From: Thereva unica
Lineage: Eukaryota > Arthropoda > Insecta > Diptera > Therevidae
Assembly: GCA_949987705.1 (NCBI GenBank)
Contig: OX465286.1
Coordinates: forward strand, 12,567,092 to 12,631,091
DNA length: 64,000 bases
Reading direction: 5' to 3'
Of this stretch, positions 10,250 to 19,175 are shown one piece after another (the stretch's first letter is position 1; each line of letters opens with the position of its first letter). The notes under the pieces were generated by a model, which saw nothing but the letters and a program-made list of their open reading frames with translations, searched no databases and had not been told where the DNA came from. Position numbers and translations under genes: made by a program.

Positions 10250-11746
10250 CACAGTGGGACGAATTGCCTAAAACGTGGACAAAAGTCCGAAAATAAAAGT
10301 TTCGTTCTAGAGATTTTCATATTTTGGGTTGACTACAGTATTGTTGGCACTATTAAAACCCGGCAGTTATTGTTTATAAAGTTTGTAGATCATGCGATTA
10401 TCTACAAAGAATCCGCCGTTCATGAATTTGTTTACATGCCCTAATTCGAAAATTGTATCGGTCATCAGACATTCAATAAATCCTCTGTTGGACTACGTGG
10501 CTAATATTATCAGGGGTGATTTTTGGATGGTTTTGGAGAAAAAAAAATTGTTCTAGAGAGGGGGCTATCCCCACTATCCACTAAGGTACAGGATGTTTAC
10601 GAAAGAAAAAAATGTATTTTTTTAATATTTACTTAAACTTGACTATACTTGACTATTAAACTTGAAACTCCTAGACTATAATTATCGTAGAGAAACGTAA
10701 TTCGGTTCGTCTTTTAGGTAAATGTGTATTCTTTTATATGATATTAAGAACAGGAATGATTATCGTTTACAAGATATGTAATTAAAAAGTGTGATCTAAA
10801 TCCCAATATTTTTTGGTTTTTTTTTCAGAAAAACTCCAATATTTTAGCATTTTGGTCCTATTTTGAACCTACATATCTTGTAAACGGAGTCACTCAAGTT
10901 CCTGTGATTAAAATTTTCGAATTCGTATTCAGCATGCTCAAAAACATATAAATACAAGTTTTGAACTGATGGGGGCCTCGGTAGTCTAGGGGTAAGGCGC
11001 CTGACTACTATCCCAAGAGGTCCCGGGTTCGAATCCCGGTGGTGCCACGGTCCTAGCCTTTCCCAATTTCCCGCCTACATAACTTTCCTTCTTTCTTCTT
11101 CCCTCTTTACATTCCTGATTCCTCCTGTCATAGCCTTCACTAGTTCTCTTCCACGCTCCACCAAGCGCATGCCATCGGTTGGTTGAAGAGATTCAACTCG
11201 TTTCAGGAGGCATAACACTCCAGCGAGTTGTTCTCGATGCCCCGATGTCAGAGTCGCGAAATGGTTGAGAGTTGGTGGAATAAAAATATCGCAATCAGGT
11301 TGTGACAGTTCCTTCCTCTCTTCTTTCTCTCTATCTTCCGGCTAGAGCTGCTGTTCGACGGTGTATATGGAAAAAAATAGATTGTCGACAGTACAAAGGG
11401 ACTTTCCCTAAGCCTCTAGTCTGCCACATAAAAAAAAAAAAATTTATACAAATTTTGAAAAATTATGTCCGCCATATTGGATCCGCCATTTTGAATTTCC
11501 AAATTTTGACATCAAATTCGTAATCGTCATGCCCCAAAAAACATCTAGATACAAGTTTCGAGTTTATTTCTACAATGTTTTAAAAATGATGTCCGCCATA
11601 TTGGATTTGCCATTTTGAATTTTCAGTTTTTGACATTAAATTCGTAATCAGCTATAATACCGAATTACCCTATAATACCGAATTTCGTCCAAATTCATCA
11701 AATATTTACACTTTTGTTCACGTTTTCGGCAATTCGTCCCACTGTG
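10250..11746. mobile_element. Transib-like non-autonomous transposon (CACAGTG ends, 5-bp TSD)
   Basis: The inverted termini are CACAGTGGGACGAATTGCC and GGCAATTCGTCCCACTGTG. The flanks carry a perfect 5-bp duplication, CGCAA (10245-10249 and 11747-11751). Removing the insert restores the right arm of the Tc1-like element. CACWRTG-type ends with 5-bp duplications are what I know of Transib elements, and CACAGTG is also the V(D)J recombination heptamer. There is no transposase in its 1.5 kb. It contains diverged repeats of about 125 bp (ATGTCCGCCATATTGG units around 11465 and 11590) and a tRNA-derived SINE. A hAT origin is less likely given the TSD length. Confidence 0.65.
10966..11445 (+). mobile_element. 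tRNA-derived SINE with 14-bp TSD
   Basis: The 5' part (about 10971-11047) is tRNA-like, with an A-box-like GGTAGTCTAGGGG and a perfect B box GGTTCGAATCC, the pol III internal promoter. The 3' end is CTGCCACATAAAAAAAA followed by poly-A. The flanks are ATACAAGTTTTGAA (10952-10965) and ATACAAATTTTGAA (11446-11459), a 14-bp duplication with one mismatch. The tail resembles the 3' end of the LINE at 50482-55390, the likely source of its retrotransposition machinery. The acceptor stem does not pair as in a true tRNA. Confidence 0.75.
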
Positions 11747-11751
11747 CGCAA

Positions 11752-11891
11752 GTACGTTTCATGGCATCCCTTGCAAATTCTAAGATTTTACTTAGGTACT
11801 CAAGAAAAAATACACTTGAGTTGATGCTCCCTATGTAGAACAAGAAAACCCAAAAAAAAACCATGTGAGGTCAAACAGTTGTCGCGCAGTG
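11752..11891 (-). repeat. Right IR/DR arm of Tc1-like element, outer half
   Basis: Reverse complement of 7961-8100. It ends TTGTCGCGCAGTG before TA. Confidence 0.75.
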
Positions 11892-12633
11892 TATATACAT
11901 ACATAGGTATGTATGTAATTAAAGCAATCGTATGGATTTTATTTTTTCGTCGTAACTTATAGAGCTAAGTTGTTTAGAATTATGGTTTTTTTCTTTTTAA
12001 ATTATAAAAAAATCACTTTGAAGTGAAACTATGAAGTACACAGAAAACTCACAAAATATTTTATAGCGTTTTAAAAATATATTCCAAACTACATTTTTTC
12101 TCGCCTTTTTCTTTTTCTTTTCTTTTTAAAAAAAATATTTTTTATAAACAAAATAAATATTCTAGAATTGCTTAAAAAATAGAAGTTTTGTGATAGGTTT
12201 GTTAACATTTGCTTTGGTGTATTTTTTTTTGTTTTTTTTTTTGTTTTTTTAAGCAATTCATGAATAGCTTTTCTGGAATTCTGCAAAAATAGTAATTTTT
12301 CTCTTACGTGTTTTTTTTACCTTGTTTCTTTTTTTTTATTTTTTTAAATTAAGTTTAAAAACAATTTTCGCAGTCGTTACATTATTTTTTTTGTTTTTGT
12401 TTTTTTTTAATATTTTTCTTTTTTTTGTTATTATATAAAACTCGTAAAAATTAAATAAGAAAACATTTTTAAATGAAAACACGAAATTTACATTTTTTAA
12501 TTAAAAAAATATTTTGTTTTTTTTTTTTTATATTTATTAATTATAATTTAAATTTTTTGTGATTTATTTTTCGTTTTTGTTTTTTGTTTTTGGTTTTTTG
12601 TGTTTTTAAAAAAAAAACATTTTGTCCCTCATT
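11892..12633 (-). other. AT-rich DNA, likely includes the rapsyn 3' UTR
   Basis: Poly-T/A rich, with no ORF of interest. On the minus strand, downstream of the rapsyn stop, AATAAA polyadenylation-signal candidates lie at 12568-12563 and 12538-12533. The true cleavage site cannot be read from the sequence. Confidence 0.45.
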
Positions 12634-12961
12634 TCAAACGGACGATGTTGCATGACATTCGCTATCAATTGTTAAGCTAGATGCCCTTAAGCTTAACGAA
12701 GCTAAAGATAAATTGCTACGATATAATGGTCTTGGCGATGAATTAAGTAGCAATGCGCTATCAATTGTTGGTATAGCTGTATTTAATCCATTGCCAATGC
12801 TGGCCGATGTTACGCCAGTTGCAACGCCGCCATTACCACCGCCGCCAATTGTTGATGATGTATCGCCGCATAAATGTAATCTAGAGCTAAGTACCTTATT
12901 GCAGGCTGGACAAGCTCTTGATGATGTTTTATCGCGTCGTCGTAATATTTCATGTGCGCAT
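12634..12961 (-). CDS. RAPSN: Rapsyn last exon, second half of RING finger and tail
   Basis: Acceptor AATATAG. The split Arg codon is completed, then CAHEILRRRDK...ACPACNKV closes the RING-H2. A Gly/Ser/Leu-rich tail follows to a TGA at 12636-12634. The tail is longer than in vertebrate rapsyn. Confidence 0.85.
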
Positions 12962-15900
12962 CTATATTTTTTTTTTAATTTAAGATAAAAAAACACAAAA
13001 AGAAACACAAATGGTATAATATAACAGGGTGTCCAATAATATTTATGATGAAGATAATAAATCCTTGTACTATCACCAGTTCGTTTCGTTTCGTTCGTGG
13101 AGTATGTTAGATTAGGTTAGGTTGAAATGGCTGTCCCAACTAGGGAGCCCACTTAGGCATGCCATTGGGCCCATTGTGATGCCATTCTAGTGTTGGGACA
13201 AAGTTCAGGCCGTTTCAAGCCATTTTGAGCTTTTGATAAAGCGACAGAGATTTTTTTTTTGAGGAATGAGGGGGAAACCCACATGGTGAACACTGCGGCC
13301 AAGTTAGACCTATTGTGTACGTACCCCACTAGCGGAACAGACTAGCAGCCTTCCGGATGAAGGCAAGAAGGTCTTTAATTGATCAAGACCGGACTTGACA
13401 AGGCTCAAACACTCTCTGATAAACGTTCTTCTTCTAAGCCAGATAAGAGCAGGACATTCACAAAGAATATGTGTGGAAGTCTCGTCGCCTTCCAAGCAGA
13501 GTCGGCATTCTGTCTGTTGAGACACTCTTAGGTTCTGGAGGTGGTACCACAGTCCTACATAACCCACCAGCAGCCTTAGGTCCGCTATGTTTAAAGTAAT
13601 AGTGCCCTTAGGGCAAAGGGTCTTATAAGATCTTTGGCTTGTCTAAGACCTGGGACTGACTCCCAATAGGCTAGGTTTATTCCCTTAATCCACTCCTCTA
13701 TCAAGGACTTGGAGGTGGACCAAGAGATTCCACAGAAGGGTTCTGGGTCCTGGAGCAACGTCTCAGACCCCTCCCTCGCGAGGCTCATTCCCCTCGATAC
13801 CCCAGTGTCCGGGGACCCAGCAGAGCGAGACCTCATTTCTTCTGGTCAGGCTCTGGAGTACGTCAAAACACTCTGCCACTATTTGGAAGAAAACTTCCAC
13901 GTTGAGAGTGGCAGCTTGGCTGTCAGAAAAGATTTTAATGTTGGCGCCTTTCAGACCTTTCTCAAGGTTGAGCCTAGCGCAGGTCGCAATGGCATGTATT
14001 TCAGTCTGGAAACCAGGGCCACTTGCCCATTGCAATCGAGACCTTGGAGTTGGGTCCTGCGACTCCAGCCTCTGTGCCATGTTCCATCTTTGACCCGTCA
14101 GTAAACCAGTGGAGATGTTTTGGATCCCCAAGTAGAATAAGTTCCTCCCACTCAGAACGATCTGGGATAATTGCCTTGAATTTCCTTTGGAACCGTGGTT
14201 CATGGTCGGATACGCGGCAAATGGAAATGTTTGGGATATTGTTAAGGATATCCATGTATCCTTTGATCGTATAGAGCCAGTTGGATCTGAAGTCTCAAAG
14301 CGGCGGATTTCCATATGAAGAGATGCAAAGGGGTCAATCCAATGATTGCCTCCATTGCAGCTGTGGGACAGGTCCGCATAGATCCGGTAATGGACCCAGA
14401 TGACATCGAACTGTATGCGAACGAAGCGATCTGGGAAATAAAAGCGTGGCTAGAACGCGCTGGGTTGAAGCTTGCTGAGCACAAAACTGAAGCAGTGCTG
14501 ATCAGTGCGTGCGTCTCTATGACCCAGAATATGGTAGATGGCAGCCAAGAAGGGTACGGCGGCAGATTGCACGCTGTGAGTCCTTAAGGGAATGGCAGGG
14601 GAAGTGGGACGAGTCTGTCGAGGGTCGTTGGACCCACAGACTCATCCCTAACGTGGAAATGTGGGTTTCGAGGGAGCGTGGGGAAGTAAGCTACGACCTC
14701 ACGCAGTTCCTGAGCGGACATGGGGGGTATAGGAAATACCTCCACCGCTTCGGCCACGATGATTCACCGTTGTGTCCGGTATGCCCAGCGACGGAAGAAG
14801 ACGCAGAGCACGTCTTCTTTGCCTGCTCGAGATACGCCGAGGAAAGGGCGAAATTAGAAGAAACGGCCCAGGCGCCACTAACGCCGGAAAACATCGTAGA
14901 GCATATGATGAGATCCGAGGAAACGTGGAAGAAAGTGGAAGAAACCCTGAAGGCCATTCACAGAAAGTTAAGGCAAGAAGAGGCCACAAGAAACAGAGAA
15001 AGGCGAAGAAATGCCGAGAGCAGTAGCAACCCCCATGGGTAAGGACCAGAGGGACACCTAAAGGGTCATGGTGGTGACGCCCGCCCGAAGTAATGCCTCG
15101 CGGCGGTCCCGGGCGGGGTAAGCGTCACACAAGGGGGTGGTGAGTTTAGTCAGTAGAAATCTGACACTACCGTCTGAGTGCGGATCCTCAGCGGTGTCTT
15201 TTGAAGATTCTCACCATCCCTCGTAAAACAAAAAAAAAAGATCCGGTAATGGAGAGGCAAGCAAGCCGTTGCAGTTTGCTGCACTTGAGGATCGACGTAA
15301 CGTGTTTAGTTTTGGGCCACCAAACTATAGCGGCACAAGTGACTACAGGTTTAACGATCGTATTGTACATCCAGTACATCATTTGTAGTGTAAGACTCCA
15401 TGTCTTACCCAGAAGCCTTTTGCAGGCCCATATGGCCCTTGTAGATTTGCTGATGACGTAGTCAAGTCGAGCGTTCCAGTTCAGTCTCTTGTATAAATTT
15501 ACTCCCAATTATTTGACTGAGTCTGAGTACTCAACTGTGATACCCCGGATACAGATAGGACCTAGGTCCACTTTGTAGCGTTTGGAAAAAGGTACCAGGA
15601 CAATCTTATTTGGGTTGATTGACAGTGTTATCGAAAGCACCTTCGATGTCAAGGAACGCACACAAAGCAGTTTCTTTAGCGAGGAAGGCTTTTTCGATTT
15701 TACTGACCAGGTGGTGTAAAGCAACCTTTGTTGATTTACCCTTAGAGTAAGCGAACTGGGAGCTATGTAGAGGGAGGGAGAGCTCCAGCTTGCACCTAAT
15801 ATGAAGGTCTAGCAGCCTTTCCATCGTTTTCAAAAGAAAAGAGGTTAAGCTGATAGGTCTGTACGATTTAGGCAACTCCAGGGGTCTTTTGCCCTGCTTC

Positions 15901-18589
15901 GGGATAAAAACCACCACAAATTTTCTCCAGATGGTTGGAATGTATCCCCAGTTGAAGCTGGCTCTAAAGAGGCAGACCAGGTTAGGAACACCAATATTTT
16001 GCAGCTCGCTCAATCCATCAAGGAAGGGTGAGCCAAGGAAGGTCCCTCTTTTCCTTGCGAGGGCGGGACATGCACAGTTAGGTTGGTAAGGATATTCCCA
16101 TCTGCGTTAAGTCGAGTGTCCTTTCCACTTCGGTTCCCTGTCTAGCAAGCTCATCTGCCCTACAGTTTCCCCTAATCCCGCTGTGTCCAGGAACCCAACA
16201 CAGTGTTATATCAAACTGAGTGGCAGTCTCACACAAAGACCTGCGGCCAACTGATCTCGAACTGAAGTTGAACGTAAAAGCTCGCTAAAAAGAGAGAGTA
16301 ATCAACTGGAATAGTGGAAAGCCATTTCAGTGGACTTATAACGTGATTTTTATGACTTCTGACGAAAAAGCCATAACAATTTCAAACATGAACTAGACTT
16401 TAGCTGGCGAAGCCACTTATGTGGATTGAACTAAACATTATTGAACTGAGGTCGGTGAGGCCGGGGCATTAAGTCTTAGCTTAACTTATGCAAAGCTTTA
16501 GTTTTTGCTGTTGCCTCATATTTCAGGCAAATATGTAAGTGACAGGGTAGGCATGTTCAATACACCGGTTCTGGTTCGATTACAGAGGTTAAGCAGCATT
16601 TAACGTAGTCAGTACTTAGTTGGGAGACCGTATTTGTTTAAAAATATCAAGTTTTCGATATCGGCTCAATGCACGCCGAAATTCTCAAAATTTTACGGCC
16701 TCCCTTTTCCAGGGGGCCAAATGGGGTATTCCTTATGATGAGGCGCGAATGAAGCAAGGCATTAGATCAACACGAAAGAAAGAGACATAGCTCTTGAAAA
16801 TAATGTATTTTTTGTTGTTGTTCGAAAGAAGAGGACACCCTGTGTAACACATTTATATAATCAAAATATATCTCTTACCTAGCATGAAGGATATGAGCGC
16901 ATGGCAGTGCTTCCAGGGAATCAGCTTCAATACCAAATACTTCACCGCATGCGCCACAATTTAAGCCAAGTGCAGCTTCAGTTTGTGTTGCTAGACGCGA
17001 ATGTGTCTTATATTGTTCCTCATCTCCCAGTGCACGATAAATTAAAGCTAGTCGACTTCGTATTTTTCGGACCAATAACTGCAAATTCATTTAATATTAA
17101 ATTTTATTAATTTTTATCAAGTTAAAATTACTTTCGCTCCCACTGAACTGGCCACTTCTAAAAGTCGGGTATTGAACTCTAAAGGACGACAATTGCATAT
17201 TTTTTGTTGTAATCGTAAGGCTTCCAAACATCTAGCAGCACCGTCCATTGCTTCCATTTGCGCCATTCTATCGCCTAGTGCTGCTGCCGTGCCCATTGCT
17301 CGTTCATACTGTCGAAAAGCTCTCTGTGAATTAATATTGATTTGTTTGTGACAAAAACATTGAGAATATTTTTACATCAATATCCATTTTTTTCCTATAG
17401 ATGTCGCCCATTATTCGTATGCTACGCGTATAAGTTGCTTGATCACCAGATACAAGAGCCAAACGTGTTGCTTCCTAAGAAAAAAAAAACAAAATGGCTT
17501 ATTGAAAGTGATTCAATTTATTATTTTCTTGGAGGGCGAAAACTTACAGTACAGTAGTCATGGGAGTCACCAAGATCACCTTGTTTTCTTAGTGCTGCAG
17601 CCATTCGCAGTAGGGCAGCACGATGATGTGATGAGTTTAAATCGCCTAATTGCAATGATCTTGATAAATCGTACGCCTTAGATGCATATTTCGCACTCTT
17701 ATCGTTATCTTGCAATCTGCCAAAAAGTTCAGATAGAGCAACATAAACCTGCAGCTCAAGCGAGGGGTCACCAATGGATGTTGCTATTTTATGCGCCCCC
17801 TGAAGGCCCTCCAATGCCCGAGAGAAGCCTCCCATTTCTAAATAGACTCGTGCTACTGTTAAATGTACTAGTCCACCAGTTCGGCACTGTGATCCGCACT
17901 CATTATATAGCGAATGGCGAGCGTAGCTTAATGCCCGCTCTAATCCACCTAGACGTTCATGTGCTCTAGCTAAATTTAAATACGCCTCGGCGCGCATTGT
18001 TGGTGAATCGAGCTCCTCTGATATACCTAATTGACGATGTCCAAATTCGATTGCCTCACGATATTTACCCCAGTCCATGTGAGCTTGATATAGATAGCCC
18101 AATAGGGAGAATCTATCTTCACGCTTGTTAGTTGCCTTTAATGCACTACGCCATGTACGAACTGCGGCATTTTGATTATGCTGTTCATATAGTCGAAGGC
18201 CTCTTTCAATCTATATTTTTTTTTTTAAATTAAATTTAGATTTTAAATAAATCAAAAATTCCAAACCTTTCTTCTCGCTAAATATTGCTTAATACTACGT
18301 TGGCATGCTAGGAAGCAATCCAATACGGAATTTCTAGATCTTGATAGGCCATGTCTAGCCCAAAGCGATGTACCATCTGGACTTGACCCGTATCCAGCAA
18401 GTCGAGAATAGCTATCATCCAATTGACACACATCTGTTTTTTTTTTGTTTTAGGATAAAAGAGGTGGGGACATTTTTAGAATTAAACTGCTTAGATAATA
18501 TTTTACCTGTTGAATTGTCCAATGGATGCCGCGATCCATCAGGGGAGGCAAGTAAATGAGTAGCGGAGAGGTTGTGGCTGTGCGGTATG
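12634..18589 (-). CDS. RAPSN: Rapsyn homologue (TPR + RING-H2), 5' exon(s) not found
   Basis: Rapsyn is a peripheral membrane scaffold that clusters nicotinic acetylcholine receptors at vertebrate synapses. Its role in insects is less clear. Seven exons were joined by eye: 18589-18507, 18433-18267, 18210-17548, 17474-17376, 17323-17132, 17078-16879, 12961-12634. All junctions have AG/GT borders and keep phase, giving about 575 residues. The long exon and the next three hold the TPR array (for example IERGLRLYEQHNQNAAVRTW, ATYTRSIRIMGDIYRKKMDI). The RING-H2 finger is C-GA-C ... PCAHILHARCAH ... ACPAC, split by the last intron between Arg and Cys. A Ser/Gly-rich tail ends in TSSV. Vertebrate rapsyn is about 412 residues. 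The visible N-terminal exons lack a clear start, so the first exon lies upstream of 18589. I recall the Drosophila orthologue as CG1909 on chromosome 4, from memory only. Confidence 0.85.
14395..15239 (+). mobile_element. R1-clade-like LINE insertion, 5'-truncated, 14-bp TSD
   Basis: Inserted antisense into the LOA-like LINE. Perfect duplication GATCCGGTAATGGA at 14381-14394 and 15240-15253, with a poly-A tail ending at 15239. Removing it closes the LOA frame (LACLSITGSMRTC). The reading frame 14509-15042 (177 residues) has the C-terminal features of R1-type ORF2: LTQFLSGHGGYRKYLHRFG, then CPVC...EHVFFAC. Upstream, 14395-14510 encodes YANEAIWEIKAWLERAGLKL, the end of RT. Confidence 0.85.
14509..15042 (+). 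CDS. C-terminal part of R1-like LINE ORF2
   Basis: 177-residue open frame. WDESVEGRWTHRLIPNVEMW precedes the SGHGGYRKYL motif and the zinc-knuckle-like C-x2-C-x11-H-x4-C. The charged C-terminus ends SSSNPHG. It lacks RT and endonuclease, so it is not functional alone. Confidence 0.7.
   Translation: MRLYDPEYGRWQPRRVRRQIARCESLREWQGKWDESVEGRWTHRLIPNVEMWVSRERGEVSYDLTQFLSGHGGYRKYLHRFGHDDSPLCPVCPATEEDAEHVFFACSRYAEERAKLEETAQAPLTPENIVEHMMRSEETWKKVEETLKAIHRKLRQEEATRNRERRRNAESSSNPHG
16090..16260 (-). mobile_element. Second LOA-like RNase H fragment
   Basis: The minus strand encodes LCETATQFDITLCWVPGHSG and then IRGNCRADELARQGTEVERT, the last RNase H motif of LOA-like LINEs. It is not continuous with the adjacent LOA copy, which begins further downstream in the protein order. 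Confidence 0.65.
16545..16645 (+). pseudogene. 5S rRNA-derived sequence
   Basis: Matches the body of insect 5S rRNA: TACACCGGTTCTGGTTCGAT, then AGGTTAAGCAGC (box A region), GTCAGTACTTAGTTGGGAGA (box C region) and CCG. The 5' and 3' ends of 5S are missing, and the flanks do not pair. It is either a 5S pseudogene or the head of a 5S-derived (SINE3-type) SINE. Confidence 0.75.
16879..17078 (-). CDS. RAPSN: Rapsyn exon F, first half of RING finger
   Basis: 66 codons plus AG, acceptor TTTGCAG, donor CTAG/GTAAGA. It encodes the last TPR helix and CGACGEVF...PCAHILHA. The intron then splits the Arg codon. Confidence 0.85.
17132..17323 (-). CDS. RAPSN: Rapsyn exon E
   Basis: 64 codons, phase 0, acceptor TTCACAG, donor AAA/GTAATT. 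It encodes RAFRQYERAMGTAAALGDRM and the following TPR. Confidence 0.85.
17376..17474 (-). CDS. RAPSN: Rapsyn exon D
   Basis: 33 codons, phase 0 at both ends, acceptor TTCTTAG, donor GAT/GTAAAA. It encodes a TPR segment with TYTRSIRIMGDIYRKK. Confidence 0.85.
17548..18210 (-). CDS. RAPSN: Rapsyn exon C, main TPR exon
   Basis: 663 nt, 221 codons, no stop. It carries the bulk of the TPR helices (LLGYLYQAHMDWGKYREAI, AEAYLNLARAHERLGGLERA, HLTVARVYLEMGGFSRALEG, VYVALSELFGRLQDNDKSAK). Donor ACT/GTAAGT. Confidence 0.9.
18267..18433 (-). CDS. RAPSN: Rapsyn exon B
   Basis: Acceptor AAACAG, donor AAG/GTTTGG. Open in the phase set by its neighbours. It ends SVLDCFLACQRSIKQYLARR-K, leading into the first TPR. 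Confidence 0.75.
18507..18589 (-). CDS. RAPSN: Rapsyn exon A (most 5' found)
   Basis: Acceptor TTTCAG, donor CAG/GTAAAA. It encodes IPHSHNLSATHLLASPDGSR and on to DNST. It enters with one leftover base, so at least one exon lies upstream. Confidence 0.65.
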
Positions 18590-18670
18590 CTGAAATGGAA
18601 ATATGTTTTTTTATACGCTTTATATTAGCTTTACTTGAATGTTGTGTGTAGTATGGGTGATTTGACACGA

Positions 18671-18860
18671 GCGTACATACGACACGACAAGAGTCGGCTG
18701 CAAAAGTGATTTATGGCGAAGAGGGTGATAGAGGGCAATGGAAGTTGTGTCCTTCACAATCGTTCTTTCTCACCCTCTTCATCGTTTCATCGTTCTCTCT
18801 CACCCTCTTTTCCAGAAATCACATTTGCAGCCGACTCTTGTCGTGTCGTGTGTACACACG
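18671..18860. mobile_element. Hairpin/fold-back element 1
   Basis: The left arm 18671-18713 (with CGACACGACAAGAGTCGGCT) is matched in reverse complement by 18816-18860. Inner words (GAGGGTGA / TCACCCTC) extend the pairing. It lies just upstream of rapsyn exon A. Confidence 0.7.
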
Positions 18861-18980
18861 TGTGGAATCACCCTATGCAAACATATTTTGTAACTTGAAT
18901 TTCATCCACTTCTATATAATCGATCAACTTAAAAATTTTCACAGTTCGCGTGACAATGAGTGCGTTCAGTTAGTGGCACT

Positions 18981-19175
18981 AGTCGAGTCCTCACGACACG
19001 ACAAGTCTTTTGAGTTGAAAAAAGCGACATTTCAGTTGAATTACGACTTTCGTAACAGAGGCCTAGATTGGAAATGCTAAGCTGAGTTTAGGCGCTTGTT
19101 CTAAAAGTCGTGATTTGACTATAAAGTGACTTTCTTCAACTCAAACTACTTGTCGTGTCGTGACGACTCGACTTT
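18981..19175. mobile_element. Hairpin/fold-back element 2
   Basis: The left arm 18981-19047 (CGAGTCCTCACGACACGACA, AGTCTTTTGAGTTGAA) is matched in reverse complement by 19108-19175. It shares the CACGACACGACAAG motif with element 1. Confidence 0.7.

Larger units (their letters stand above)
7961..11891 (+). mobile_element. Tc1-like transposon with IR/DR termini, interrupted by later insertions
   Basis: The termini are CACTGCGCGACAA...TTGTCGCGCAGTG, flanked by TA on both sides (7959-7960, 11892-11893), the Tc1/mariner target. The left inverted repeat runs about 7961-8215. Its partner on the right is split into 10110-10249 and 11752-11891 by a 1.5-kb Transib-like insertion. Each arm carries two copies of a binding-site-like block (CGCGACAA.TGTTTGACCTCA), one outer and one inner, about 175 bp apart. 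This is the IR/DR layout known from Sleeping Beauty-type elements. The transposase inside is broken. Confidence 0.85.
13251..16088 (-). mobile_element. LOA-like LINE remnant (RT, RNase H, C-terminal zinc motif)
   Basis: Read on the minus strand from 16013: an RT start (SYRPISLTSFLLKTMERLLD, then FLDIEGAFDN), LGVNLYKRLNWNARLDYVIS-type RT end and LACLSITGS. After the R1-like insertion it continues MRTCPTAAMEAIIGLTPLHL. Then come RNase H (IKIFSDSQAATLNVE, VSLCWVPGHWGIEGNEP) and the C-terminal CRLCLEGDETSTHILCECPA. A poly-A run on the minus strand near 13250 marks the 3' end. The central RT region with the catalytic YADD is deleted. It is the same type as 43550-46087. Confidence 0.8.
13024..16843. 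mobile_element. Mobile-element pile in rapsyn intron, bracketed by ACAGGGTGTCC ends
   Basis: ACAGGGTGTCC at 13024-13034 is inverted at 16833-16843. The flanking five bases are TATAA and TGTAA. Subtracting the bracketed block leaves an intron of about 97 nt, in line with the other introns of the gene (52-73 nt). It may therefore mark one original DNA-transposon insertion later filled by LINEs. The class of the bracketing element is unknown. Confidence 0.45.

Noticed and set aside
10971..11047. Functional tRNA gene
   Set aside because: A and B boxes are present, but the acceptor stem does not pair, and the sequence is the head of a SINE with its own target duplication.
13095..13115. TTAGATTAGGTTAGGTT resembling the insect telomere repeat TTAGG
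   Set aside because: Only two to three imperfect units, lying in the 3' region of a LOA-like LINE where such words are common. Higher flies also lack TTAGG telomeres.
14315..14587. 90-codon plus-strand ORF as a gene
   Set aside because: It crosses the R1-like insertion border at 14394/14395, joining antisense LOA sequence to LINE RT.
16545..16645. Functional 5S rRNA gene
   Set aside because: The first and last parts of 5S rRNA are missing and the stem I partners are absent.
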